A stretch of 64,000 nucleotides of DNA from Semisulcospira habei (GCA_036245525.1 BTPG01000007.1:164545160-164609159), one strand, 5' to 3'; positions 20,821 through 32,550 are shown, numbered from the stretch's first letter. The notes: generated by a model not told the origin, from the sequence alone. A program made the numbers and translations.

Positions 20821-21705
20821 GTGTGTGTGTGTGTGTCTGTGTGTTTGCGTGCGTGCCTGTTTTTGAATAGCTTTATTCGCTGAATTTTACTTTACTGCTG
20901 CGAACAAGTTGTATCTAGTCACATACATCATGATTGTGATTGCTTTCTTGTAGACTGTTTTTAATATATTATTTTTGCCGGCAGTCTTTGTAGCATGCAC
21001 GACGTGAGACTCATAACATTCAATGCTACTTTTGTTAAACACGTGTTAAAGATTGATTTCCTTTTTATTTTGTTGCAGGTTTCACAATCACAAGGTATGT
21101 ACATTGTTTTGGAATTTCTGCTTGCACATCTTCATCATCATCATCATTCATCACTATTCTCCCTCCCCTTGGTCTCACCTGCTATTCTTACCATTCACCC
21201 TACCACTATTTCCGCAAATATAAAAAAAAAGATTCTTTCCATATGCCTGTCGTACAGTGGTCAGTGATTTTAGTTAAATATGCCACAAACCTCAGCAAAT
21301 CGCCCCCCCCCCCACCCACCCCCTCTCCCCCCCACCCCCACCCCCCCCCTCGTCGACCACTGTCAGTATAGTTATCGACTATTTAGACAATCTGAACTTT
21401 CTTTTTAAACGAGAAACTTTAAACAGTAGTGTCACTTATTATGGCATACGACTGTTAACACTGTGACTCGTTCATACAATGCCACGGTATTATTTATAAT
21501 CACATACTGCTCCTGACTTTATTATTAATTAAATGTGACTAACGCAGTAACCCCTATGACTAACACTTCTAAAAGAAAAAAATGCCAACATATTTTCTGC
21601 ACACACAGCTTTGCCTGACAATAGACAAAGGACCGTCACAGCGTGATATGCCGCACAGCGATACCTTTAACACCCTTCTCTGCCGAAACTCTGAACCCTC
21701 CGACT
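20473..21705. other. No gene confirmed; TG array and C tracts
   Basis: A TG microsatellite lies at about 20761-20845 and C-rich tracts at 21301-21350. A 16-nt segment with good splice-site flanks is described in the findings. Confidence 0.4.
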
Positions 21706-21771
21706 GCAAGAGACATAGATCCTCATGAGCCCCCGCGATTGCGGGGGCTCATGAGGATCTATGTCTCTTGC
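21706..21771. mobile_element. Family A hairpin
   Basis: Near-perfect palindrome gcaagagacatagatcctca to its complement, in the GAGACAT/ATGTCTC variant that is mirrored in both arms. It lies in a larger element ending gacaggaaaaggggttaa at about 21895. Confidence 0.88.
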
Positions 21772-22126
21772 TGAGACAAGTTTGTATCCAATGGACGGCT
21801 GTGGCTTTTGGTCGTTGAATGAGCCGAAATTTCAGAAGGAAAAAAAAAGCCCGTGCCGTGTGCGTCCAGTGACGGACAGGAAAAGGGGTTAACATCTTAA
21901 CTGCTGCTGACGATACCGCGCGACGGAAAGAACGCGTAATCGTCAGTGACATAGGGTTAACCGCTCAATGTGAGAACCAGCTGGAGCCTCTCTCGGCCCG
22001 GTAACAGACCCCTGATGGATGAGGCAAGCGATGATTGGCACAGCGTACACGCCGAGACTGCGAATCACTCAAAAGAACCTAATATTGTTACACGTTCCTC
22101 CAGCTTTGAGTCGTTCAATCTTCGCC

Positions 22127-22210
22127 AACAAGGGATTCTCATGAGCCCCTGCAATTTCCACAAGAGACGTAGATTCTCATGAGCCCCTGCAACTGCAAAG
22201 GCTCATGAAA
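22127..22210. mobile_element. Family A hairpin, rearranged
   Basis: Two left arms in tandem (gattctcatgagcccctgca at 22134 and again at 22173) followed by one partial right arm (aaaggctcatgaaaag). Confidence 0.6.
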
Positions 22211-22639
22211 AGCTTGAGGATATCTAGAAGGCTTAGAGGACCACGACGTACACTGTATTTTTCATCACAGCATTCCGAGCATGTGAATGCATTCACGAGT
22301 AAAGATTGCTCTGTCAGCGCCTAGGGGATACTATGTTTCACGTAAGCGCCAACTGTGGGCAACAGATTGTCTTTGTCGAGGGTAGTGCCTGATTAGCATG
22401 AAGGTAGTTTCTCTCAGTCAAGAGTGTCAAGCAGCGCTTTATGCAATAGTTTGTTTATTGACTGCGTGTGCTCCTGGTTATCCGTACGGGTTTAGCAGGA
22501 AGTCGCCCGGCGAAACATCTTTCTTCGGGATATGTTGTTAAAACCCCACAACGGCTAAGCCTCAGAAAGTCAATTATTTTTGTCAAAACAGTAAATCGTC
22601 ACACGGCAGTAAATTTCGGATACAGCGCGGGGGGGACCC

Positions 22640-22780
22640 AGATGTGTTTGTTGTTATAAACGAAACTTGTTATAAGCGAGGTAAGATTCATAGACAATGT
22701 GTGAACGGAACGTCTGAAAAAGCTTTATGTCAGATTTGTACTATGTCCCACCTTGTTATAAGGGATCTCGACTGCGGCTA
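22640..22780. repeat. Decayed repeat with TATAAGCGAGGT-type ends
   Basis: cttgttataagcgaggtaag and cttgttataagggatctcga resemble the flanks of the satellite at 62.2 kb (gtcgacctcgcttctaac) and the window end (cttcgcttataac). They may be remnants of pogo/Tigger-type transposons, but that is inference. Confidence 0.35.
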
Positions 22781-23050
22781 ACCCTCATCATTCGGAATAC
22801 ACCAGTGTGTGAAATAAGTTTTGACTAAAATAGTTCAAGCGTAGTGCCAGAATAGCTATGCGCCAAGCTATTCTGGCACTAGCCCGCCGTGTGAGATGGC
22901 CTTAGTTGCCTGCTTGGCGTTAACTGAACCCAAATAACTATACTAACTAACAAATTGAACTAAAGCCACTGGTCTGTAAGTACTATAATGTAGCTTGCAT
23001 ATGGCAGTGTACAGATTTGAAGCTTTTAGACTCGGTATGATATGGGTTAA
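22779..23050. mobile_element. Family B-related element, diverged subtype with insertion
   Basis: Same subfamily as 16561-16795 (atcattcggaatacaccagt start; tatgatatgggttaa end). About 75 bases are inserted in the right arm near 22885-22960. Confidence 0.75.
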
Positions 23051-23145
23051 ATAAAAGTAAGTTGTATTACGCCCAGTGCAGCTGAGTGATATTGAAGAGC
23101 GTCTTTTTGCAGAGACATTTGCAACAACAACAAAAATGATGTGCA

Positions 23146-23362
23146 TTAACGCATTCTGCCAGCGACACAACACAGCAAGATATGGCTCGACCATGATAGT
23201 TCAAGGGTGGTGACAGAATAGCTTGGCGCCTACAGGCGCCAAGCTATTCTGCCCCCACCCTTGAACTATCATGGTCGATCTGTCTCAGTCCTGAATTGTA
23301 ATGCAGTCCTCAGAGAATAACTCCAAAGTATGGGTATTTCGTACCTCGGGCACAATGAGTTA
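23146..23362. mobile_element. Family B hairpin MITE, complete (AATAGC subtype)
   Basis: TTAACGCATTCTGCCAGC to GGGCACAATGAGTTAA, with inner arms around GGCGCCTACAGGCGCC. Confidence 0.92.
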
Positions 23363-23706
23363 AGATTTCACACGGCCTACAGTATATTCAAAGACGATGT
23401 GCAGGGGGCGAATACCATATCCAAAAGAAGGGATACTAACAAGCAGCCTAATCCATAGCCAAAATAGGCATACAGTTTAAGAAAACTCGTCCATAAAATC
23501 TGAAACATTAATGTGTTGACGGTTCAGCTGTGTAAACTTGTTAAAGTACCATTACACATAAATGTGATCTGAGACACATTAATTTTCAGCATCACTTGTG
23601 TTTGTTATGCCTTGTCGACACGCCTAATGCACTTTAACAGCAGTTTGGACACGCAGCAAAAGCTCACGTGTAACTGGCCGTTAGTGTGTCAGGCTATTTT
23701 TAGCAG

Positions 23707-24038
23707 TTTCTCGTTAGTTAGTTCGTTCGGGTTTAACGTCCACAGCACCAAGGTGATCATGGACGGCCCTGACGGGCGGGTGATGGGGGACAGGGAAATC
23801 TATTGCCTATGGAGTACGACCTGAACACTGATCAACTCAGGCGCACTCCAACTGTGCCACTTTGATTTACCAGGACCTTTCAACGGAAATGCTATTGAAC
23901 AAATCCGTTTTTCCACCCTGGATTGTGAGTCCAGCTACCGGGACCAGGACGGGATTCGAACCCACGACCCGGCGATTCCCTTCGCTCTCCTGCTCCGACG
24001 TTTAACCGCCTGAGCTATGTCGGACTCTATTTTCTCGT
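23707..24038 (-). mobile_element. tRNA-derived SINE with 8-bp target-site duplication
   Basis: Near-identical relative of 10769-11108 in the same orientation. tttctcgt occurs at 23707-23714 and 24031-24038. Confidence 0.9.
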
Positions 24039-24642
24039 ACTGAAAGCCTTGTATTTATAGAACGGAGTGGAGTCCTTGTCAGGTTGCTTGATGTAAAGAC
24101 GACTTGTGCTGAACTGGATTGTCCTGTCTCTAAATGAACCATAGCTAGACCTGTGTGTAGCGTTTCGTAACCGTCTGTTACAGAAGTGTATCTTTGAACA
24201 GTTACGGCGGTACTGGGCCTTCAAGCTATGACATGAAACCACCAACAACGAAGATTATTATCATTTTTAGCCCTAGTGCCAAGGTCCCTTTCCAATAAGA
24301 AAAAGCCCCCAACAACGCCAGCGACAATGTCATGTATGTTATCATCAGTGTTGAACCCATGCGCAAAGGTCCCATTTCCAGACTTGTTTTCTAAAAACGT
24401 ACTTCGACCTAGTGGCACGCTAATCCCAAAGATCGTATCTTCAAGCTGCCAACCCGACATTAAAACCTCGCATCCACGCAACACACTTACCTCACAAGAT
24501 CGTATCTAAAAGCTGCCAGTCTGTAAGCCCCCATTTTTACGCTCTTTTGTTCAGCATCAGCGGGCTCTTAAACTCACGGTCGCGAACAAGAAATGACCCG
24601 TGAATGCGAAATCACTCTCTTGACTATTCATGCTGGACTGTG
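24039..24642. other. No gene seen
   Basis: Open frames of 73-87 codons on both strands without recognisable domains. Confidence 0.35.
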
Positions 24643-24716
24643 TAATGTGTGCTGGTCTGTGACTTTGGACCTTACAGCTGAAAGCCGTAAGGTCCAAAAT
24701 CACAGACCAGCACATT
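24643..24716. mobile_element. Family C hairpin
   Basis: Arms gtgctggtctgtgactttgg and ccaaaatcacagaccagcac. The pairing extends into flanking TAATGT/ACATTATA. Confidence 0.85.
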
Positions 24717-24877
24717 ATACTGAGTCAACTATATTCACGCTACAATAAACAATCCTTCCGCTTAGCCAGGGGTGTCCCATGTCTCTTTTTTTTTCTTCAT
24801 AAGATTTGGTGATAGACTCCGTGTAAATCCATACTTCAGCGGACTTTTCTTGTGAGCTATGACACGCTTATGAAGAC

Positions 24878-24950
24878 GTGTGTGCGGGTCTGTGATTTTG
24901 AACCTTACGGCTTTCAGCCGTAAGGTCCAAAATGACAGAACCGCAGACGG
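24878..24950. mobile_element. Family C hairpin
   Basis: Arms cgggtctgtgattttgaacc and ggtccaaaatgacagaaccg with an acggctttcagccgt centre. Confidence 0.83.
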
Positions 24951-25212
24951 CATCATTTTCTCCAGTCGTGACAATAAGCTATGCTCCTGGACTCTTGCGG
25001 CGAAAAGAGCAATAGTCCGAGGAACACCAAGCATAATGCCGACTATACAATACCTGATTTTGCTGATTTCGCAAACAATATTTGTCGTGTAATAAATATG
25101 TGTTATCTCAGTCTGACTTCCCTCGATGAAACAGCATCGTGCATCTCTTAAGACCTACGACCCTACATTCTCATATTCTTGGCTAAGGTTGGTCGGCTGC
25201 TTAGTTATGGGT

Positions 25213-25440
25213 TTAACCCCTTCCCTGCCACTGTACGTACACTGTCCATACATTTTTGTTTCTGAAATCTTGGTTCATTCAAGGACCAGAAGCCAACACG
25301 GTCCAGGAAACACCGATACAAAGGGTCTCAGCAAGAGGCATAGATCCTCATGAGCCCCCGCAGTCGCGGGGGCTCATGAGGATCTATGTCTCTTGCAGTT
25401 GGATCGTGTTCCCTTTTTTTCTCACCAGTGAAGGGGTTAA
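25213..25440. mobile_element. Complete larger TTAA element with family A hairpin
   Basis: The best reference copy of the 228-bp element: TTAACCCCTTCCCTGCCACT to CAGTGAAGGGGTTAA, with the 66-bp palindrome at 25331-25396. The outer inverted repeats and TTAA termini are those of a piggyBac-type non-autonomous element. Confidence 0.92.
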
Positions 25441-26232
25441 CGTCCACGGCACTGCCATAAGAAGAGGCTCTGGTGGGGGGGGGGGGGGGGGGGAGGGGGA
25501 CAGCTATTAGCTACGGAGGACGACCTAAACACTGATAAATTCACTAAAACTGTGCCAATTTGAATTTTCCGGACGGCCTATCAATATAATTATGAACTCT
25601 TGGCTAAGTACTGTATACCGCTGAAATTGTCTAGAACGTCAACAATTTCAATGAGAATTGCATAGCTAGTGACGTTGGAACTTAACTCTTGTCTAAGCAC
25701 AGTCTGGCTTACACTGATACCGCTCAGATCAATATAAATATAATATAATATAAATTGTATCGACCGTCAGTATGTTCAATCGTAGTGCCTCTTTCTACTT
25801 TTTGTTGTTGGTGTTGCTATACACCTTCCAATACAGCAACATAACTTCGGCACTATAATATATAATAAATGAAGTTGCTACAATGGAAACAAAGAAGCGT
25901 ATATCTAGCCAGACACTACCTCGAACTACCACTGCAAATCCATCTATCGCAGTTGGCGTAGAAGCGAGAGTGGCATTTCTTTTGATATAAGAGAGGCATG
26001 TTATACAACTTGGCCTCATATTAGTATACGGCACGACATTGTTGCTTTTTATGTGAGGGTACTTTTACAAACAATGCGCTCCGCGCAACAAAAAGACCAT
26101 GTAGATGTTATCATGGCTGAAATAGGTATACATATACACCACGATTCATTTATGACATGAAAGATCTCGCGCCGTATCGTAAGGTCTTAATCGCAGAACA
26201 GCCGGGGGAAAAAAACTGAACATGATCCAACT
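25441..26232. other. No gene seen
   Basis: A G tract at 25475-25498, then AT-rich sequence. A family C half arm (cgtaaggtcttaatcgcaga) lies at about 26177-26200. Confidence 0.45.
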
Positions 26233-26298
26233 GAAAGAGACATAGATCTTCATGAGCCCCCGCAGTTGCGGGGGCTCATGAAAATCTATGCCTCTTGC
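26233..26298. mobile_element. Family A hairpin
   Basis: gaaagagacatagatcttca pairs with tgaaaatctatgcctcttgc around CCGCAGTTGCGG. Confidence 0.85.
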
Positions 26299-26860
26299 TG
26301 GCATCACATAGGGTCTATTTCCCTGGAAAGCCTGGGGATCTTTGGCTCTGAATTAACAAAGCGGATTGCAGGAAAGCAATCTGATCCAGTGGCAGTGACG
26401 GGATTAACAGGTCAGGCAGTGGTTGACACAAGACGAATTCGACATTTACTATAGTGAAACACACAAGCAAGTTTTTTTTTTTTTCTTGTTTGCTTCCCCC
26501 CCCCCCCCCCCTAACTTTCTACGGTTCATACGCCATTGCAACATCATAGAGAATGTGCACCTAACACCAAACCCCTCTTCCTCTCACGAACCACATGACC
26601 ACCACCACCCCTACCCCTCCCCCCCCCCCCAACCCAACCCCCCACCCCCACTTTCGTCCCTTCTGCCCCCTGCAACCCACATCGCTCCTCCCCCCAATCG
26701 CCCATATGACAACCCTCAGTATTGAGTCGTTCAATTTCAATACGCCTCGAGTCCCCTGACACACACGACACAGTAAAAGACCCACCATCATTACAATCTT
26801 ACACACTAAACTTCAACGACAGCTTCCGTGTCAGGAACAGAACAAATGAATCTACACAAA
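26299..26860. other. No gene seen; C-rich
   Basis: T run and C tracts at 26470-26515 and 26600-26650. Proline-rich and glycine-rich frames are low complexity. Confidence 0.45.
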
Positions 26861-26925
26861 CAAGATGCATAGATTCGCACGAGCCCCTGCCGCTGCAGGG
26901 GCCCATGAGAACCGATGCTTCTTGC
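26861..26925. mobile_element. Family A hairpin, ATTC subfamily
   Basis: caagatgcatagattcgcac pairs imperfectly with atgagaaccgatgcttcttg around gagcccctgccgctgcaggg. The GATGC/GCTTC tip change is mirrored only in part. Confidence 0.75.
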
Positions 26926-27152
26926 ACAGGAACCGGCTTTGAGGAGAGGTGGAGAGATTACGTGAAACTTGTCCGTCTGGTTTTGTTGCTCAGAGCATGA
27001 TTAGGACATTACCCTACAGCTTGTACCAGACCGCGATGAATGTGGCATGTACGCTCTGTTTGAAAACTCACACACTGTGGGGAATGCATTAAACTGTGGG
27101 AGATGGATCGTACCAAAAAGCTGAAGGGGGATGCTTCATTGAAGCGACCTGC

Positions 27153-27376
27153 CTAACCCCTCCCCTGCCATCGGACGTACATTTTTTTTTTCTTCTGAAA
27201 TCTGCGTTCACTGAACGACCAAAAGCCACACAACTGTCCATACAACACGGACACAAAGTGGTCCCAGCAAGAGGCATAGATCCTCATGAGCCCCCGCATT
27301 CGCGGGGGCTCATGAGGATCTATGCCTCTTGCAGTTAAATCGCGTTCGCTTTTTCCCCCGGCAGTGAAGGGGTTAA
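27153..27376. mobile_element. Complete larger TTAA-type element with family A hairpin
   Basis: CTAACCCCTCCCCTGCCATC to GCAGTGAAGGGGTTAA. The perfect hairpin is at 27267-27332. The left TTAA has decayed to CTAA. Confidence 0.9.
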
Positions 27377-27882
27377 TGGCGGGCTTGGATTGCTAAAATG
27401 TGCCTATACAGCAAGTTGTCAATGCTGCCTCGCCTAAAATGAGACTTTCTACCCTTATTTTCACAATCTGTGTGAGAAGTTACACGTTACTGAGGTTTTC
27501 CACCGCGCCTTGTGTGTGAAGGGGGCGGTGGGGGGGGGGGGGGGGGGGCGAAAAAAACACCTCTTCTCCGTACAAGGAGAAGAACAGCAGACAAATCTTT
27601 CATTTTTACAAAATTCAAATTTTATTATTTAAGTAAGCCCTTCTGTACAGCATTTTTTTTTTTTTATGGCACGCTAAGAACATCGCTATCTCTCTTATCT
27701 CCGACCCCTACCCCCCTCCCCCCCCCCCCCCCACACACACACACTTTCTCCTCATTATTTCCCCCTGTCTCTGGTGGAGTTATTTTGGTTCCTCGTACCA
27801 TAGCTAGCCCGAGTTATGACAGACACGTGGAGTCGCTAACAATTAGTACGTTCCAGTATACGACCCTACCTGCACAGATATC
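27377..27882. other. No gene seen; homopolymer tracts
   Basis: G run (27524-27548), T run (27651-27665) and C run (27705-27732). Confidence 0.45.
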
Positions 27883-27940
27883 TGCAAGAGTAAAAGATCC
27901 TCATTGGCTGCAGGGGCTATTGACAATCTATGCTTTTTGT
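27883..27940. mobile_element. Family A remnant
   Basis: gcaagagtaaaagatcctca is followed by gcaggggct and gacaatctatgctttttgt. The arms no longer pair well. Confidence 0.5.
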
Positions 27941-28424
27941 TAATCCAGTTTTCATCTGTATTCCCTAACAAGATGGGATGACCCATAACCCACAAAGTCC
28001 CTTCTGTATGAGAGATGTCCTCGCTGTCAATGGTCTCTACCTTTTGTCTTTGACCTGACTCTGATGTTGAATTATCTCCTATTGAAAAAGTCTCGCAGAT
28101 CTGCCAAAGCTTCAGTGAGTTCTATAAGGGGCGCAGGACACACGCGTCATTGATTTGTCAAACGTCATTTGTCATGACGTAACTTTTAGTTTTTACGTAA
28201 ATTTATATTTTACGTGATATGAGTTTCACTTTCGCTTCATAGACTGGAGAAAATGGTGACAAAACTAGAACTCCACGGTACAATTTCAGTCTTACTATAA
28301 TTTGTGTCAAAGCAGGTTGACTTTACCTAGCTACATGATATACTAAGTACACGGGTCACCTGCATCCTCTTCTGAAAGCGCGTCGATGTGTGTGTTGAGG
28401 TGGTGCGTGCGTGCGCGCGCGCTC

Positions 28425-28500
28425 CAAACATCTCCAAGAGGCATAGATCCTCATGCGCCTGGAGGGCGCATAAGGATCTATTCCTCCTGGAGACGCGCGC
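28425..28500. mobile_element. Family A hairpin, diverged, with GC-alternating base
   Basis: tctccaagaggcatagatcc pairs with ggatctattcctcctggaga. The base extends into alternating GC (gcgcgcgctcc / gacgcgcgc). At least two changes from the family are mirrored (ATGCGCC/GGCGCAT and CTCCAAG/CTGGAG). Confidence 0.75.
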
Positions 28501-28624
28501 ATGTTTGTGTCAAAGATAGAGAGAGAGTCGCCGCGTGAGAAAGAATGACGTCATATTTAGAGTATTATGTCAGTGTCTGCGTGATGACGGAGGTGTCTCT
28601 TTTACGTCACCGCCACTGTCTGAC

Positions 28625-28695
28625 TTTCTCTAGAAGTAAAGGTTTTTTTAGTGTATTAATTCTTTTCTGAAAAGAATTAATTTTTACTAAAGAAG
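28625..28695. repeat. AT-rich hairpin
   Basis: attaattcttttctgaaaag and its complement meet head to head; the base is agtaaaggttttt / ttttactaaag. Confidence 0.6.
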
Positions 28696-28794
28696 TTGAA
28701 AGGATACAAAGCTGGCTAACGAACTCATCCAATGACTTTCAGTAGCTGAACTGGCCCTTCGTCTGTCTTGTACTTTGTTTGTCTTAAATGGCGT

Positions 28795-28917
28795 AAATCC
28801 GTGTCTGTTACGTGAGTGTGCGTGTTGGGTTTCAATTCGCGGCGCTTTGAGTCGATTTGCCCAAAAATTGAGAAAAAGCGCCTATATAATAACGGTATTA
28901 TTATTATTATTACTTTC
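28795..28917 (+). mobile_element. 3' end of a SINE with L2-type tail
   Basis: ttcaattcgcggcgctttga, aaaaagcgcctatataataa and an ATT array. It matches the 3' part of the minus-strand SINE at 50438-50850. Confidence 0.65.
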
Positions 28918-29138
28918 TCCAAACTAGCTCTATGCAAAAGTTCAAGTAAATATGACAAAAATTACGGACTGTGATTGGGTCAACCGACTTCCTATAAACG
29001 ATTGTTTATGTCTTCAATGAGACATTCAATTACAATATGCTCGGAGGCTCTCTTAAGAGAGTATTTCCCACTTATTTCGCCAAGTTTCAAGCTTGTTTGT
29101 ACCGAAATATCGGAGATTCTCTTCTTTACATACATACG

Positions 29139-29263
29139 CACATACATACATACATGCATGCATGCATGCATGCATGCATGCATACATACATACATACATA
29201 CATACATACATGCATGCATATGCGCATACATACGCGCATACATACGCGCATACATACATAGGC
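29139..29263. repeat. TACA/CATG tetranucleotide array
   Basis: Mixed CATA, CATG and CGCA tetramers. His/Tyr-rich frames across it are artefacts. Confidence 0.95.
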
Positions 29264-29433
29264 ATATACGGCGCTTCGCGCCAAATGTACGTTCAGCAGC
29301 GAGGTTAGCGTAACTAGACATGTAATTTTTATATTGTTACTTCAATTGTTAGAGGTTTAGCCTGCCCGCCTTTGACATCATGCACATGCTATTAAATTCG
29401 TCCAACCGCGACCCGTCCTAAACCGTCCCTTCT

Positions 29434-31240
29434 ATAATAATAATAAATAATAATTATGGTATTTATAATGCGCTTATCTTATAATAATTATAACTCTAAG
29501 CGCGCACCTCACAACTCGCGCACACATGCGCACGCTTTAGACAACGACTCACGTACCACAAATAGTAAAATACATTACGACAGTCTGCTTAGGGTGGGGA
29601 GTGTGGTGGTATAGTGCTAGAACTGTTAAAAGAGGTGAGTTTTGAGGGCGGACTGGAAGGAGGAGAGAGTGTGTTTCTGATGGAGAGAGAGTGAGAGAGT
29701 GTTCCAGGTGGATGGACCGTATACTGAGAAGGAGCGGGGGCCGAAAGTGCTGAGTTTGGTGCGGGGGATGTGGAGGCGGAGAGGGTCGGAGGCGGAGCGG
29801 AGGGAGCGGGGAGGAGTGTAGGGGTGAAGTAAGTTTAAGAGATAGGCGGGAGCGCAGTTGTTCAGGGATTTGTAGCAGAGAGACAGAATCTTGTATTGGA
29901 TACGTTCGGGGATGGGAAGCCAGTTAAGGAGTTTGAGCAGGGGAGTGATGTGGTCGGATTTTTTCTTTCTGAGGACGAGGCGGCCAGCATTGTTCTGGAC
30001 GCGCTGGAGAGTGAAAATGGTGGAGTGAGGTAGGCCGGAAAGGAGAGAGTTGCAGTAGTCGATGCGAGATAGGATGAGAGAGACAGCAAGTTTGGTGGCA
30101 GCTTCGGTAGTGAGGTATTTTCTGATCTGACTGATGCGGCGGAGGTGGAAGTAGCATGCCTGGGCCGTGGCGGAGACGAAGCTGGTCATGGAAAGAGAGG
30201 AATCGAGGATAACGCCGAGGTTCTTGGCCGAGTCAGAGAGGGAGATGGGGGTGCTGTCGAGTTGAAGGTGGAGGGAGGGAGGGAGCTGGGAAAGTTTCTG
30301 GCGAGTGCCTACCAGCATGGCTTCCGTTTTGTCGTCATTCAGTTTAAGCTTGTTTGCTGTCATCCAGTTTTTCACGTCTTCGTAGCAGTCAGCCGTGCGA
30401 GTCAGTAGTGACTGAGTGTTGTCGAGTTTGTCTTTGTCTAGTAGTTGTGAGTCGTCAGCGTAGAGGTGGTGGTGTATGTGGTGAGACTGGATGATGTTGG
30501 ACAGGGGAGAGGTGTAGAGTGTGAAAAGGACCGGGCCCAGGACGGACCCCTGTGGAACTCCGCAGGAGAGCGTGACTGGGTTGGAGGAGACGCCGTCGAT
30601 GGTGACGGACTGCTGTCTGTCGGATAGATAGGAGAGAAACCAGGAGTGAGCAGAGTCAGTGATGCCAAAGGAGTGGTGAAGGCGGTGGAGAAGGATAGAG
30701 TGGTCTATAGTGTCGAAGGCGGAGAGAGGTCGAGTAGCGTAAGAAGGGAGATGTTGCCCGAGTCGGTGGAGAGAAGCAGGTCGTTTAAGATATGTAGACG
30801 GGCTGTTTCAGTGCTGTGATGTTTGCGATAGGCAGACTGGAAGGGACTGAGGAGGTTGTTGTCGGCGAGGTGGAGGTTGAGCTGGTTGAGAGCGACCTTC
30901 TCAAGAAGCTTGGACAGGAAAGAGAGATTGGAGACTGGGCGATAGTTTTTGAGTTCGTTTGGGTCGAGGTTGTTTTTTTGAGGAGAGGACGGACGATAGC
31001 GGACTTGAAGATGTCAGGGACGGAGCCGTTCTCTAGAGATGTGTTGATGATGTCGGTAATGAATGGCAGAAGTTTTGGAAGGCCGTCCCGGTAGAGAGCA
31101 GCTGGGAGAGGGTCTAGTTCTCAGGTTTTGAGAGGCATGGACTTTATGGTCTTGAGGACTTCGTCCTGAGAGACGGGCCGGAAGGACGAGAGGGGGGTGC
31201 CGGAAAAGGGGTGTCGGGAGGGCAAGGCGGAGGGACCTAA
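29434..31240 (-). pseudogene. L2/CR1-like LINE, 5'-truncated reverse transcriptase pseudogene
   Basis: On the minus strand the order is: KMPLKT-type start near 31130, RPVSNLSFLSKLLEKV, QSAYRKHHSTETA, LLDLS then AFDTIDHSILLHRL, GVPQGSVLGPVLF, HHLYADDSQL (catalytic YADD, about 30450), KLKLNDDKTEAML, RIDYCNSLLSGLP, LLNWLPIPERIQYKIL and a C-terminal FGPRSFSVYGPSTWN block ending at 29626. This is a Jockey-superfamily RT, closest in style to L2/CR1. An in-frame TGA near 31120, a frameshift in an A run near 30980 and a two-base loss near 30720 show it is dead. The endonuclease half is missing. The 3' UTR ends in AAGCGC and an ATT array at about 29434. Confidence 0.88.
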
Positions 31241-31300
31241 AAAGTATCAGAGAGGAGGGGTAATAGAAGGGATTTAAAAAGTATCAGAGAGGAGAGCTAA
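31239..31300 (+). repeat. Short tandem duplication
   Basis: taaaaagtatcagagaggag occurs twice about 40 bases apart. Confidence 0.7.
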
Positions 31301-31358
31301 GGGTAATTTTTGTTTGTGAGGTGTAAATATAGATACCATAAAAGAAATCACAGGTATG

Positions 31359-31416
31359 TAAGAGACATAAATCTTCATGAACGTGGGGGCTCATGAGGAT
31401 CTATGCGTTTTCTTGG
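31359..31416. mobile_element. Family A hairpin with shortened left arm
   Basis: gtaagagacataaatcttca, then the right arm gggggctcatgaggatctat. The inner left arm is deleted. A 24-bp tandem pair (gtgagaaagaagtggcgact) follows at 31432-31480. Confidence 0.65.
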
Positions 31417-31645
31417 CACAATTGCCCTCTGGGTGAGAAAGAAGTGGCGACTCCATGTGAGAAAGAAGTGGCGACTCCATGGTGAGTTTAGTTTGCTGAC
31501 GGATACCGCACACGAAGGTTTATGACTATAAAGATAGTAGGACTTCGCTGTATATGTGGCTAAAGACATTCATGCCTCGAAAATTACTTAGTGAATGAGC
31601 TCTGATCGTTGATGTTAAAAACCTTAGGTATCATAAATGAGGTCA

Positions 31646-31711
31646 ACAAGAGGCGTAGATCCTCATGAGCCCCCGCATTTGCTGGGGCTTATGAGGATCT
31701 ATGTCTCTTGC
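31646..31711. mobile_element. Family A hairpin
   Basis: caagaggcgtagatcctcat pairs with atgaggatctatgtctcttg around CCGCATTTGCTGG. Confidence 0.83.
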
Positions 31712-31959
31712 AAAAGAACAAGAATTCGCTAAACGAGTGCGTATAAAGATAGGTCAAAACAGCAGTTTCTTCTCATTTCCCACTATGTTCAAGAAGCCGA
31801 AAGGTGCTCGCTGATTTTTATCACTACCGGTGTACCATAGGTTGATTTTTATCGCATTTGTCATGCCGTACGTTACTGACTTTCACACTAAGCTGGCGGA
31901 TCGGATACCGTCTTGTACGAGCCAAAGCTGAACAACAACTTGAACGGAAGAATCTGTAT

Positions 31960-31974
31960 GTTTTTTTGGGTGTT

Positions 31975-32013
<39 letters not shown>

Positions 32014-32100
32014 TGGTGTTTTTGGGTGTGCTTTTTTTTTTTTTTTTGGGGGGGGGGGGGGTTGTGTTTTTTTTGTTTTGTTTTGTTTTGGTTTTTTTTT
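31960..32100. repeat. TTG array and T/G homopolymers
   Basis: About 12 TTG trinucleotides (31976-32012), then T, G and T runs. Confidence 0.9.
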
Positions 32101-32324
32101 TTCTCATCCCGATTAATGGGTGATCGACCTTACCCGCAGTCCCCACGTTAAATTGTGTTTTATTTTGTGCCTGGCCGTTGCGATGTTCCGGACTGTGATT
32201 TTAAACGTTGCCCCTCTAGAATGCAAATGCCGCACATAAAATAATCACTATTTCAGTTCTGTTTCATAGTTGTAAGTATAAATAGTTTGCTTGTTATAAA
32301 ACTCAGGGGGGGGGGGAGGGGGGG

Positions 32325-32550
32325 GAATAATGAATGAAAGGGAATGAAAGAGAATTAAAGAAACTGAAAGAAAATGAATGGAAGGAATGAAGGAATGGAA
32401 GGAAGGAATGGAAGGAAGGAAAGAATGGATGGAAGGAAGGAAGAAATGAAAAGAAGGAATGAATGGAAGGAAGGGAATGAATGGATGGATGGATGGGCTT
32501 GAATAAATAAATGAATGAACGAACGAACGAATGAATCATTCATTCATTAA
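32325..32550. repeat. GAAT/GGAA tetranucleotide array
   Basis: Imperfect GGAA, GAAT and TGAA tetramers. Ser/Phe frames on the minus strand are artefacts. Confidence 0.92.

Noticed and set aside
24221..24509. Overlapping open frames on both strands near 24.2-24.5 kb
   Set aside because: No domain, no splice support, and the strands contradict each other.
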